A stretch of DNA of 64,000 nucleotides. It comes from Lederbergia graminis. Its GTDB lineage: Bacteria > Bacillota > Bacilli > Bacillales > Bacillaceae_C. A program made the translations under genes and the position numbers. Location of the stretch: assembly GCF_042655485.1 (NCBI RefSeq), contig NZ_JBHSMC010000003.1, positions 1 through 64,000 of the forward strand. Reading direction: 5' to 3'. The notes under the pieces were generated by a model. The model made no database searches and was not told the DNA's origin. It was given only the letters and a program-made list of their open reading frames with translations. Below, one piece after another: positions 17,037-25,810 of this stretch; the first letter of the stretch is position 1, and each line of letters opens with the position of its first letter.

Positions 17037-18179
17037 ATGAATAAAAGTACAAAGAAAATAGTGTTTATATTATTTATTGCTTTAATGGCTGTGGTAATGA
17101 CAGCATGCGGAAAGGACTCAGCTAATAAAGATGGAGATAAGTCTGGAGAAGGATTAAAAATTGCTATTGTAACAAGCCCTTCAGGTGTTGATGATGGCAA
17201 CTTTAATGAAGATAACTATAACGGTATTTTGAGTTTTATTGAAAAAAATCCAACAGCAACTGTAAAAGATGTTAAAGAGCCAACAGGTGATCCTGCAGCA
17301 GCGGTACAAGCAGTTGCTGATATTGTTGCAGATTATGATGTTATTGTTACTCCTGGGTTCCAATTTGCGGGGGTTTCTAGTATCGCTGTAGATAATCCTG
17401 ATAAGATCTTTATTATAAATGACTCTGAGCCAGCTCCCGTAGATGGTCAAACTGAATTTGATAATATCTATGCGATGAATTTCGCTGAACAAGAAAGTGG
17501 ATTCTTTGCAGGAATTGCTGCAGCGCTTGAAACTAAGACAAACAAAGTAGCGGTTGTAAATGGGATTGCTTATCCTTCAAACGTAAACTATCAATTTGGC
17601 TTTGAATCTGGTGTGAATTATGCTAATAAGATGTATGGGAAAAATGTTGAAATTGTTGAATTATCTGGTTATGCAGGGACTGATGTAACGGGGGCTGATG
17701 TTGGTGGTAACTATGCAGGATCCTTTGCAGATGAAGAAACTGGTAAAGTAATCGGTAATGCATTGATTAATCAAGGGGTAGATATCATCTTTGTTGCTGC
17801 AGGAGGTACTGGTAATGGTGTATTCACAGCAGTCAAGGAAGCTAAAGACGACGTAAAAGTAATTGGTGTGGATGTTGACCAATATGAAGACGGTGCAAAT
17901 GGTTCGGAAAATATCGTTTTAACATCTGCTGTAAAATTCATGGCTATGAACATTGAGAAAGCATTGAATTCTGTTGTTGATGGTACCTTTAAAGGTGGAA
18001 ATGTAGTTCTATATGCAGATACGGATTCAACTGGTTTTATAAAAGAAGAAGGCCATCATCAATTATCTGAGGATACGCTAAGTAAATTGAATGAGGCTTA
18101 CGAGTTAGTAAAAGATGGCACGATCGTACCTGCATCTAATTTTAATGAACATTCTCCAGAAGACTTTCCAGGACTATAA
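17037..18179 (+). CDS. nupN: BMP-family nucleoside-binding lipoprotein of an ABC importer (NupN-like)
   Basis: A 380-residue substrate-binding lipoprotein. The signal peptide ends in the lipobox MTAC (C24), so the mature protein is lipid-anchored outside the membrane. The BMP/PnrA family fold is evident from KIAIVTSPSGVDDGNFNED and YAMNFAEQESGFFAGIAAAL, plus the IIFVAAGGTGNGV and VIGVDVDQ stretches. The gene is first in a four-gene operon matching B. subtilis nupNOPQ (yufNOPQ), a guanosine importer. The guanine riboswitch upstream fits that substrate. Assignment to guanosine itself is inferred from the switch and gene order. Confidence 0.88.
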   Translation: MNKSTKKIVFILFIALMAVVMTACGKDSANKDGDKSGEGLKIAIVTSPSGVDDGNFNEDNYNGILSFIEKNPTATVKDVKEPTGDPAAAVQAVADIVADYDVIVTPGFQFAGVSSIAVDNPDKIFIINDSEPAPVDGQTEFDNIYAMNFAEQESGFFAGIAAALETKTNKVAVVNGIAYPSNVNYQFGFESGVNYANKMYGKNVEIVELSGYAGTDVTGADVGGNYAGSFADEETGKVIGNALINQGVDIIFVAAGGTGNGVFTAVKEAKDDVKVIGVDVDQYEDGANGSENIVLTSAVKFMAMNIEKALNSVVDGTFKGGNVVLYADTDSTGFIKEEGHHQLSEDTLSKLNEAYELVKDGTIVPASNFNEHSPEDFPGL

Positions 18180-18202
18180 GATTAATTAGAACACAATAAC
18201 AG

Positions 18203-18256
18203 TAGAAGTTTATCATATCCCTAATAATTGAATAATTAGGGAATGATGAACTTCTA
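18203..18256 (+). other. Large intercistronic hairpin between nupN and nupO
   Basis: TAGAAGTTTATCATATCCCT pairs with AGGGAATGATGAACTTCTA over about 20 base pairs with one bulge. There is no tight T run after it, so it is more likely to protect the nupN mRNA 3' end, or partly attenuate, than to terminate fully. Confidence 0.65.
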
Positions 18257-18293
18257 TTATTTTTCCTATTACTGTGAGGAAGGAGAAAGAACA

Positions 18294-19826
18294 ATGTCTG
18301 ATTATATTGTTGAAATGAAACATATAACAAAGCGATTTCCTGGAATAGTAGCGAATGATGATGTATCCATTGGCATTAAAAAGGGAGAAATCTTTGCTTT
18401 ACTTGGAGAAAATGGTGCAGGTAAATCAACTTTGATGAGTATTCTTGGTGGTATGTACGAGCCGGATGTGGGAGAAATTTATATTCGGGGAGATAAAGTG
18501 AAAATTAGCTCACCAAATCATGCCGCTAACTTGAACATCGGAATGGTCCATCAGCACTTTAAGTTAGTCGAAGATTATTCGATTACTGAGAATATTATAT
18601 TAGGAGTCGAGCCCATCAGAAAATTTGCTGGTCTTTTTCCATATGTAGATATTCGAAATGCAAATCGCAAAATTGAAGAACTTTCTAAAAACTTTGGCTT
18701 AGAAGTAGATCCTACCAAAAAAATAGCTGAACTTACTGTATCTATGCAGCAAAGAGTCGAAATTTTAAAAGTGCTTTATCGTGAAGCTGAAATCCTTATT
18801 TTTGATGAACCAACTGCAGTCTTAACTCCACAAGAAATTGATTTCTTACTCGATATAATCGAAGGTTTAAGAAACAATGGAAAAACCATCATCTTGATTA
18901 CCCATAAGTTAGAAGAAATAAAGAAAGTGGCGGATCGATGTGCAGTATTAAACAAAGGTAAGTTAGTTAGTGTGTTGGATGTAAAGACAACATCGGTCAA
19001 CCTTATGGCTCAATTAATGGTAGGTAGAGAAGTTAGTTTTGAATCTGAAAAAGTACCTGCTCAATTTAAAGAGGAAGTTCTGAAAGTAGAACATCTAAGC
19101 GTGAAAAATGAGGATGGATTTGAAGTAGTTAAAGACGTTTCCTTTACGATACACAGTGGTGAAATATTTGCGATTGCGGGTGTTGCTGATAATGGTCAAG
19201 TTGAAATAGCGGATGCCATTGCTGGATTGACCAAAGTCAGTGGTGGAAAAATACTCCTTAATGACAAGGACATTACGCATGACAGTATAAGAAGCAGAAC
19301 TGAAACTGGAATCTCATATATTCCCGAAGATCGCCAAAGCTTTGGGCTATTTTTGGATTTTGATTTAGCAACAAATCTAGCATCAAAGCAGTACTACAAG
19401 GAGCCCTTTTCTAAAAAAGGAATCCTGAATAAAGAGGAATTTGAGCAATTTGGCAGTCAGCTGATTGATAAATATGACATTCGAAGTGGACAAGGGAATA
19501 AGACGCAAGTTCGATCAATGAGTGGCGGTAACCAACAAAAAGCCATTATTGCTCGCGAAATCGAACTACAATCTCCGCTCATGATTTTCGTTCAACCAAC
19601 ACGAGGAGTAGATATTGGTGCGATTGAAAATATTCATAAGATGATAATCGAACAACGGGATCAAGGAAAAGCAATTCTTTTGATTTCATTGGAGTTAGAC
19701 GAAATTATGAATGTAGCGGATACGATCGGCGTGATTTACAATGGCCAACTCCAAAAAATTGCAAGCAGTGAATCATTAACGACGAATGAAGTCGGCGAAT
19801 ATATGATGGGGGCAAAGCATGAGTAA
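18294..19826 (+). CDS. nupO: Nucleoside ABC importer, duplicated ATP-binding protein (NupO-like)
   Basis: A 510-residue protein with two fused ABC ATPase domains, the sugar/nucleoside (CUT2) arrangement. The first domain has Walker A GENGAGKST and Walker B LIFDEPTAVLT. The second has the usual degenerate Walker A (GVADNGQVE), SGGNQQKAI signature and VQPTRGVDIGA. ATG 18294 is preceded by GAGGAAGGAG; the frame extends upstream but only into the hairpin. It overlaps nupP by 8 bases and powers uptake through NupP and NupQ. Confidence 0.9.
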   Translation: MSDYIVEMKHITKRFPGIVANDDVSIGIKKGEIFALLGENGAGKSTLMSILGGMYEPDVGEIYIRGDKVKISSPNHAANLNIGMVHQHFKLVEDYSITENIILGVEPIRKFAGLFPYVDIRNANRKIEELSKNFGLEVDPTKKIAELTVSMQQRVEILKVLYREAEILIFDEPTAVLTPQEIDFLLDIIEGLRNNGKTIILITHKLEEIKKVADRCAVLNKGKLVSVLDVKTTSVNLMAQLMVGREVSFESEKVPAQFKEEVLKVEHLSVKNEDGFEVVKDVSFTIHSGEIFAIAGVADNGQVEIADAIAGLTKVSGGKILLNDKDITHDSIRSRTETGISYIPEDRQSFGLFLDFDLATNLASKQYYKEPFSKKGILNKEEFEQFGSQLIDKYDIRSGQGNKTQVRSMSGGNQQKAIIAREIELQSPLMIFVQPTRGVDIGAIENIHKMIIEQRDQGKAILLISLELDEIMNVADTIGVIYNGQLQKIASSESLTTNEVGEYMMGAKHE

Positions 19827-20970
19827 GAATAAAAAGAAAACAAGCTTAAGTTATCGTCTGTTTTGGCCAATACGGAATGAGAAATGGCAACCAATCACAA
19901 TTCCGGTAATTTCTATTCTAATCAGTTTTATTGCTGCGGCTATTGTCATACTGTTACTCGGCAAAAATCCAATACAAGCGTTTTACAACTTGTTCCAAGG
20001 AGCAGGAATCTTGCCTAAAGCTTCTTATGCGGGCTACAAGAGCATGCTTACTGATTTTTTGAGTTTGCTAAACGCCATGACGCCACTTATATTTGCTAGT
20101 TTGGCAGTAGCTGTTGCTCTAAGAGCGGGCCTATTTAATATTGGGGTTTCCGGACAAATGCTCGCCTCTGGCTTTTTAGCGACCATTATTGTGGGCTATA
20201 GCGGGCTGGATGCCATCATTGCAAAACCACTTGTGTTGCTAGTAGGAATTGTTGCAGGCGGCTTGATGGGCGGTCTAGTTGGGTGGCTAAAATATAAATT
20301 TAACATTCATGAAGTCGTATCTACGATTATGCTAAATTACATTGCCCAATATGTGATAAGCTTCTTTATTCATATGTATTACATTGATCCGATATCAAGA
20401 CAATCAAAATATATTTCGGAAGCTGCAAGGTTGACTTTAGTAAATGTCGAGATGGCTAACTTGAAGATGGATATACCATTGGGCTTTATTTTGGCTATCG
20501 TAATCGCTATTTTTATAAAGTTTCTCCTAGATAAAACAGTAGTTGGTTTTGAGATAAAAGCTGTAGGATCTAATAGGAATGCATCAAAATATACCGGAAT
20601 AAAGGTCGGAAGAAATACTGTATTAGCTATGATCATTTCAGGAGGTTTGGCTGGTCTTGCAGGTGTGACGTATTATTTAGGATATTTCTCTTCCATACAG
20701 CCAAAAGTGCTATCAAGTATCGGTTTTGATTCCATTGCGGTGGCACTATTAGGAAACTCTCATCCAATAGGAATTATTTTTTCATCATTCTTAGTATCAA
20801 TTATTGATCAAGGGAGTACGTATATGAGTTCTCAGGCTGGAATCAGACAAGAAATTACTTCTGTTATTATTGGATTAATCCTATTGTTTTGTGCATGTGG
20901 TGAGTACTTGAAGTATAAAGTCAGCCGCCTGAAAGATAAAGAAGTGGATCGAAAGGACAGTGAATCATAA
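19819..20970 (+). CDS. nupP: Nucleoside ABC importer permease (NupP-like)
   Basis: A 383-residue BPD_transp_2-family permease with about ten predicted transmembrane helices. It carries a basic N-terminal tail (KNKKKTSLSYRLFWPIRNEK) and the family segment AVALRAGLFNIGVSGQM around residues 93-109. SGGLAGLAGV near residue 275 is the conserved loop contacting the ATPase. It ends directly at the nupQ start codon with no gap, so the two permeases are likely translated in fixed ratio. Confidence 0.88.
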   Translation: MSKNKKKTSLSYRLFWPIRNEKWQPITIPVISILISFIAAAIVILLLGKNPIQAFYNLFQGAGILPKASYAGYKSMLTDFLSLLNAMTPLIFASLAVAVALRAGLFNIGVSGQMLASGFLATIIVGYSGLDAIIAKPLVLLVGIVAGGLMGGLVGWLKYKFNIHEVVSTIMLNYIAQYVISFFIHMYYIDPISRQSKYISEAARLTLVNVEMANLKMDIPLGFILAIVIAIFIKFLLDKTVVGFEIKAVGSNRNASKYTGIKVGRNTVLAMIISGGLAGLAGVTYYLGYFSSIQPKVLSSIGFDSIAVALLGNSHPIGIIFSSFLVSIIDQGSTYMSSQAGIRQEITSVIIGLILLFCACGEYLKYKVSRLKDKEVDRKDSES

Positions 20971-21930
20971 ATGGATACAATTATTATTGATGGATTATCC
21001 TTTGCTCTACCCCTTTTTATCATGGCAATAGGCGGTATATATAGTGAAAAAAGTGGAATTACCAATTTAGCGCTTGAAGGATTTCAAGGTTTTGGGGCAT
21101 TCATTGGAGCACTGTCGGCTGTGTTAATCGCAAATGCCTATGGAACGGATGTTCAAAATCTCTTCTACGTGGCTTTATTTTTTGCCATGATTGGTGGGAT
21201 GGGTTTTTCCATTATCCATGCTGTGTTAAGTATTAAATTTAAGGCAAATCAAGTCATCAGCGGTGTTGTGATTAATATCCTTGCGTTAGCACTAACGACT
21301 TTCTTGACAACGCAAATCAATGCACTCGTTTTTGGAGCGGCTTCGGACAAGTTTCGATTAGGTGTTTCAGAGCGGTTTACAATTGAAGGTTTAGCCAATA
21401 TACCAGTGATTGGTGCGGTCTTTACGGATGTATATCCGTTCGAAGTGATCATCGTTGTAATTGCTATTTTTGCTTGGTATCTATTATATAAGACTAAATT
21501 TGGTTTGCGTCTAAGAGCGAGTGGAGAAAATCCACATTCGGTTGATGCAGCAGGTGTAGATGTATCAAAGATAAGGTTTTCTGCTGTTCTCATATCTGGT
21601 CTTTTATCAGGTCTAGCTGGCATGTGTTTTGCCTATTCCATTTCAGCTCAATTTTCGTCAAACATTTATATGGGGTACGGATTTTTGGCCATTGCTGCAT
21701 TAATCTTTGGCAACTGGAGAATCCTCCCTACTTTAGCTGCCTGCCTTATTTTTGGTTTTGCCAAATCAGGGGGAACATTCCTTGCACAAGCAATGGCATT
21801 GCCAAGCAGTTTCACTGATTTATTTATGATTTTGCCGTACGTGTTAACGCTATTGTTATTAATCTTTTTCTCTAAATCGAACCGGGCTCCGAGAGCATTA
21901 GGTGAAATTTATGATAAAGGAAAAAGATAA
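20971..21930 (+). CDS. nupQ: Nucleoside ABC importer permease (NupQ-like)
   Basis: A 319-residue second permease with about nine transmembrane helices. GGIYSEKSGITNLALEGFQ near the N terminus and SGLLSGLAGMCF near residue 209 are the same family features found in NupP. It is the last gene of the riboswitch-controlled operon. The gap that follows carries an independent terminator hairpin about 200 bases later. Confidence 0.88.
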   Translation: MDTIIIDGLSFALPLFIMAIGGIYSEKSGITNLALEGFQGFGAFIGALSAVLIANAYGTDVQNLFYVALFFAMIGGMGFSIIHAVLSIKFKANQVISGVVINILALALTTFLTTQINALVFGAASDKFRLGVSERFTIEGLANIPVIGAVFTDVYPFEVIIVVIAIFAWYLLYKTKFGLRLRASGENPHSVDAAGVDVSKIRFSAVLISGLLSGLAGMCFAYSISAQFSSNIYMGYGFLAIAALIFGNWRILPTLAACLIFGFAKSGGTFLAQAMALPSSFTDLFMILPYVLTLLLLIFFSKSNRAPRALGEIYDKGKR

Positions 21931-22134
21931 ATCGCTTAAAAGGCGGTTTCCTACGTATTGAATGTTACAGATCAGATTTCGCAATACCTTGATATTCTGT
22001 ACACTTAACACCAGTGGTTAAAGAATATTCAAACTCTCATCTTACTGGCAGCAGGATGTTATCTAGGGTTAAGCCCCTGTAATATTAGACAGAAGACCAT
22101 CATTAGTATCATTAAGATGCCGAAAGGTTTTTTA
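21931..22134. other. Intergenic region with small hairpins and an island-core match
   Basis: There is no open frame here. AACACCAGTGGTT forms a small hairpin, and GGTTAAGCCCC lies near 22065. The 13 bases ACTCTCATCTTAC (22033-22045) are the exact reverse complement of the core GTAAGATGAGAGT of the island repeats at 12075 and 16255. Position and content could also fit a small transcript ending at the 22135 terminator, but I do not recognise a known RNA. Confidence 0.35.
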
Positions 22135-22182
22135 AGAGGCCTTTCATTAAGTTTGTGTACTTAATGAAAGGTCTCTTCTTTA
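22135..22182 (+). terminator. Strong terminator downstream of nupQ
   Basis: AGAGGCCTTTCATTAAG (22135-22151) pairs with CTTAATGAAAGGTCTCT (22160-22176) with one G-T pair, followed by a T-rich run. The following 22183-22473 stretch shows nothing recognisable. Confidence 0.85.
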
Positions 22183-22473
22183 TGTTTTTATGAATCTAGA
22201 AGAATAAAAGCTACATACTTTTATTGCAAATTGAAGTTGGTTATTTTTAGCTAAAGGGACAGAATTTCGGGGAAAGGATTTATGCTCTTATTTAAGAATG
22301 TTGGGTTGCAGTGTGTGAATAGCTAGCTTTTATATTAGAGGATAGTCCAATAAATATTTTATTTTTGAACTGATTGATTTAAAATTGGAGATAGAAGGTA
22401 ACAACAAGAGATAGATACGAATAATTAAAGCCTTCCACTTATCATAACCTGAAGTCGAAATGGGGAATCTTAT

Positions 22474-23250
22474 ATGGGTATTGATTTTCATCATGAGAAA
22501 AACCGTAATACGTATTCAACTCGAAAAGTAGATGAAACGTGGGTTCAGGCTATAAATGATCTGGTTGAGTTTGACAATATCTCTCAGGCACTGGATATAG
22601 GGTGTGGTGGAGGAATTTATTCTAAGGCACTATCTGAAATGGGAGTGTCTTCTGTTACGGGTATCGATTTTTCTGAAGAGATACTTAAGGGAGCAAGAGA
22701 AAACTGTAAAGACTATCAAAACATATCATTTACACAAGGTAATGCTCTTCAAACAGGTTTAGAAAGCAACAACTACAATCTACTACTTGAAAGAGCTTTA
22801 ATACATCATATACAAGATTTGCAAAAATGTTTTGAAGAGGCATATAGACTATTGAAGGATGAGGGAGTATATATCGTTCAAGACCGTACCCCTGAAGATT
22901 GTTTATTAAAAGGTACTGATAGTCATATAAGGGGATATTTCTTTGAACTATTTCCACGCTTAATTGAAAAAGAGTCAAAGCGCAGATATAACAGTCAATA
23001 TGTATTACAAACACTTAAGGAAGTTGGATTTAGAGAAATTCAAGAAGTTAAGCTATGGGAAACAAGAAAAGTGTATATGAATAAAAAGCAACTATTAGAA
23101 GACCTTAGTAAGAGAACAGGAAGAAGTATTTTACATGAATTGAACGATAATGAATTACAATCATTAATTAATTATATAGATGAAGCTGTCTCGACTAAAG
23201 GAAATATCGTGGAAAGAGATAGATGGACAATTTGGAAGGCAGTTAAATAA
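22474..23250 (+). CDS. Class I SAM-dependent methyltransferase, unknown substrate
   Basis: A 258-residue Rossmann-fold methyltransferase of the Methyltransf_11/25 type. Motif I is ALDIGCGGGIYSKAL (residues about 39-53). The acidic motif II is VTGIDFSEE, and LLLERALIHHIQDLQKC corresponds to the post-motif region. The C-terminal quarter (from about 190) is helical and may select the substrate. The neighbours do not indicate a pathway. A weak GGGGA site precedes ATG 22474. It could act on a small molecule or a quinone-like compound; nothing decides this. Confidence 0.8.
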   Translation: MGIDFHHEKNRNTYSTRKVDETWVQAINDLVEFDNISQALDIGCGGGIYSKALSEMGVSSVTGIDFSEEILKGARENCKDYQNISFTQGNALQTGLESNNYNLLLERALIHHIQDLQKCFEEAYRLLKDEGVYIVQDRTPEDCLLKGTDSHIRGYFFELFPRLIEKESKRRYNSQYVLQTLKEVGFREIQEVKLWETRKVYMNKKQLLEDLSKRTGRSILHELNDNELQSLINYIDEAVSTKGNIVERDRWTIWKAVK

Positions 23251-23268
23251 TTATACAGCTTTATCAAA

Positions 23269-23310
23269 AAGGCCACCCGAGAATTTAACGTCTCGTGAGT
23301 GGCTTTCTGT
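23269..23310 (+). terminator. Terminator after the methyltransferase gene
   Basis: An imperfect stem, AAGGCCAC-CCGAGA / TCTCGTGAGTGGCTTT, with a T-containing tail lies just after the stop codon. Confidence 0.6.
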
Positions 23311-23403
23311 TGTATTGATATGGCAATGAATTTTAAATAAGGTAATTGTAACTAACCAAACAACTTCTACGTCTAATCTGTTAAAAGGAGTGGGGTGGTT
23401 TTA

Positions 23404-23772
23404 ATGAAGTATTTATTGAGTTTAATACTTGCTTTATTACTAATGGGTTGTGATGGACCACCAAACCCCAAGTCAATGGATGAATCTATAACAGTGGAAG
23501 AGACTTCTTGGGCGTATGAATTTGTGAGGGTTGAGAATAAATCATATATTATTACAAAAGAAAAAGCAGATACTACATTAGTCGGAGAGTTTATTGGAGA
23601 GGTTAGGAGAAATATAGTGGATCGAGATACAGATGCTAAATTTAAGGTGGAGAATCTTGATACGAATTCTTTAAAAACTGGAACTAAGTTATATAGATCT
23701 CTTGAGCATGCAAATAAAATAATATACGAGATTCATGAAGGTGAATACTTTTTCGCAACTGAATATAGGTAA
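23404..23772 (+). CDS. Small lipoprotein, unknown function
   Basis: A 122-residue protein with a classic lipoprotein signal: MKYLLSLILALLLMGC, with C16 as the lipidated residue. The mature part is hydrophilic and carries no motif that I recognise. ATG 23404 lies 9 bases after AAAAGGAGTGGGG; an in-frame GTG three codons upstream is too close to that site. It stands alone between terminators and next to a secreted protease gene. A role at the cell surface is all that can be inferred. Confidence 0.75.
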   Translation: MKYLLSLILALLLMGCDGPPNPKSMDESITVEETSWAYEFVRVENKSYIITKEKADTTLVGEFIGEVRRNIVDRDTDAKFKVENLDTNSLKTGTKLYRSLEHANKIIYEIHEGEYFFATEYR

Positions 23773-23789
23773 ATAGAATTTCCTAATAC

Positions 23790-23820
23790 ACCCTTTTCCT
23801 ATTTGGAAGGGTTATTTTTG
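23790..23820 (+). terminator. Terminator after the lipoprotein gene
   Basis: A stem of ACCCTTTTCC / GGAAGGGTT with a following T run. Confidence 0.65.
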
Positions 23821-23952
23821 TTGTATTTTTTGATTTACATTCTTATATTAATTGATTAAGTGTTTTATAGATTGAATAATGATAACCTTCTAACTATAAT
23901 TAAGGTAGTTATCAAAATAAGAGATTCATATATGATTTGGAGGAGGTAAAGT

Positions 23953-24975
23953 ATGAAGAAGTTGGTTTTTGTAAGCGCTTTATTATTCTCTGTTTTAACT
24001 CTTTTTCTATCAACTAATTTTGCATCTGCTGCACCAACATCATTTGCTCGATGGGCAAGTGCAACACAAACAATTTTGGTTTCGAGTTATTCAAGTAATT
24101 ATTCTGCCTGGTCTACTGGGGCCACAAAGTGGAAGAATTCAACAAATTTTAAAGTATCAACGATTGTAGGATCACATAGTTCTAATTATTACGCTTATGA
24201 TGTATACGATTCTAATGTCGATTGGGATGGAATAGCGAAAACAACTCACGGTAATGGTGTTATTACAAAATCTGTACTCAACTTTAATACTTATCACACT
24301 AGTAAGAGTAACTATACAGCTTCGATTAAAGCTGGACTAGCCGGACATGAAATAGGTCATTCATTAGGTTTAAATCATGTCTCTGTTGTAGAAATACCAA
24401 CAAACTCCATTATGTATCCGTATACGTTTAAAAGTAACGGAAGTCCTGCACGTGCGCTTTCACCAACTTCTGCTGATATAACAGTTGTAAATAATTTATA
24501 TAAAAAAAGTATAGGGTCGATATTATCTACTAGTAAAGAAGACGGAATCTACTTAACTCCTTCCTGGTCTGTGTATTATGAGGACGAAATTGCATTAGAA
24601 AAAGATGCCGATCTAGTTGTTAGAGCTAAAGTAATTGATTACTTGGGAAGCCATATGGATAAAAATAAAGTACAACCTTATACAACAAAACATATTCTAG
24701 AAATACAAGATGTAATAAAAGGGGATATAAAGGAAGAAAAAATAGTGATTTCACAAATGGGTGGTAGTGATGGAGTAACAAATGTATTTGGAGAACATAC
24801 TACATTGCTAACAGTAAATGATGAAATTATTGTTTTCTTAAAAGAGTCAGAAGATGGATCTTATAGACCCATTAATGAGGACGACGGGATATATTTATAC
24901 AAAGATTATGAAGGAGAATTTGTGAATATTAGAAATAACGAAGGTTTTTCATCTTTTGAGTATAAGGCAAGGTAG
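23953..24975 (+). CDS. Secreted metzincin-like zinc metalloprotease
   Basis: A 340-residue exported protein. Residues 1-26 form a signal peptide ending in FASAA. The zinc site HEIGHSLGLNH (H132, H136, H142 with E133) and the later Met-turn SIMYP (M154) identify a metzincin, closest in form to matrixin/M10. The catalytic domain occupies about residues 30-195. Beyond it lies a C-terminal segment of about 145 residues that I do not recognise. GGAGGAGG precedes the start. The substrate is unknown; it may be a cell-wall or peptide target outside the cell. Confidence 0.82.
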   Translation: MKKLVFVSALLFSVLTLFLSTNFASAAPTSFARWASATQTILVSSYSSNYSAWSTGATKWKNSTNFKVSTIVGSHSSNYYAYDVYDSNVDWDGIAKTTHGNGVITKSVLNFNTYHTSKSNYTASIKAGLAGHEIGHSLGLNHVSVVEIPTNSIMYPYTFKSNGSPARALSPTSADITVVNNLYKKSIGSILSTSKEDGIYLTPSWSVYYEDEIALEKDADLVVRAKVIDYLGSHMDKNKVQPYTTKHILEIQDVIKGDIKEEKIVISQMGGSDGVTNVFGEHTTLLTVNDEIIVFLKESEDGSYRPINEDDGIYLYKDYEGEFVNIRNNEGFSSFEYKAR

Positions 24976-25024
24976 CTTTTTTATGTTTTTAAGTCTGTGC
25001 AAAACAATTTGAATTATCAAGTAG

Positions 25025-25215
25025 GAGGCTGGGACAGAGGAATATGGATGCAAATAAAAACCGAACTATAACTTGATTTTAAGACAAGATAGTTCGGTCA
25101 TCTTTTCAATTACAAAAATTTTATAGTTACCAGCGAAGTGTATTTCCGAAGCGTTATAGCTACACTTACATTGTTCGGATTTACATCCAGGTCAAACCGT
25201 TTTGTCTCAACCTCT
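25025..25215. repeat. Intergenic repeat element, family B copy 1 (inverted ends)
   Basis: The ends GAGGCTGGGACAGA and TTGTCTCAACCTCT are near-complementary. Inside are a hairpin ACCGAACTAT / ATAGTTCGGT (25060-25098) and a core GCGAAGTGTATTTCCGAAGC. The same core recurs at about 38755 and 54614. It fills the gap between the protease gene and the minus-strand Nudix gene. Confidence 0.7.
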
Positions 25216-25244
25216 TTACTTTTAAAAGCAATATAGTTTGTTTT

Positions 25245-25733
25245 TCACTTTAATATTACGTTTCCATTTAATTTATAGTTTTCCAAGTCCTCAATAGATT
25301 CACGATAAAGGTTAGGTATGTCTGGAAGATTATGTAATGAGAAAAATTTTGCATCATATGTTTCATCGGTTTCTTTAAGAATTTTACCGGACCATTCTTC
25401 TACTAGAAACACAACAGCAAACATCTTATTCTCATCTCCATATCCATTGGTATATTCATATTTAGGCCCTGTATACATTGCTATAGACTTTGCTGAAATT
25501 ACGTCTAGTCCTGTTTCTTCTTTCACTTCACGTTTTAAACAATCAAATATCGATTCATGTAGTTCAAGACCACCTGCAGGCATAACCCAAGCATCGTTAT
25601 CTCTTCTTCTAACAAAGAGTATTTCTCCCTTTTCATTTTGAATAATTGCTCTTGCGGCAGGAGCAATTATCATTTGAGAACCAACTTTTTTTCTTAGCCT
25701 ACCTAAATACGAATCTTCCCAAGCTATAGACAT
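25245..25733 (-). CDS. Nudix hydrolase, unknown substrate
   Basis: A 162-residue Nudix-fold pyrophosphohydrolase. The Nudix box is complete: G-GLELH-E-SIFDCLK-REVKEETGL (residues about 60-82), with a preceding RAIIQNEKGEILFVRRR strand typical of housecleaning enzymes. ATG 25733 is 8 bases after GGAGG; the frame extends 5 codons upstream to a GTG without its own site. The gene follows the second Nudix gene and the cupin gene on the same strand and is probably one transcript with them. The substrate (NTP, sugar-nucleotide or other) is not evident. Confidence 0.88.
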   Translation of the reverse strand: MSIAWEDSYLGRLRKKVGSQMIIAPAARAIIQNEKGEILFVRRRDNDAWVMPAGGLELHESIFDCLKREVKEETGLDVISAKSIAMYTGPKYEYTNGYGDENKMFAVVFLVEEWSGKILKETDETYDAKFFSLHNLPDIPNLYRESIEDLENYKLNGNVILK

Positions 25734-25810
25734 CTTACCTACCTCCACAATAAAAAGATAAATTAATAGGTATTAGTAATTAAGCATTATTGATAAAACA
25801 CTATCCAATA

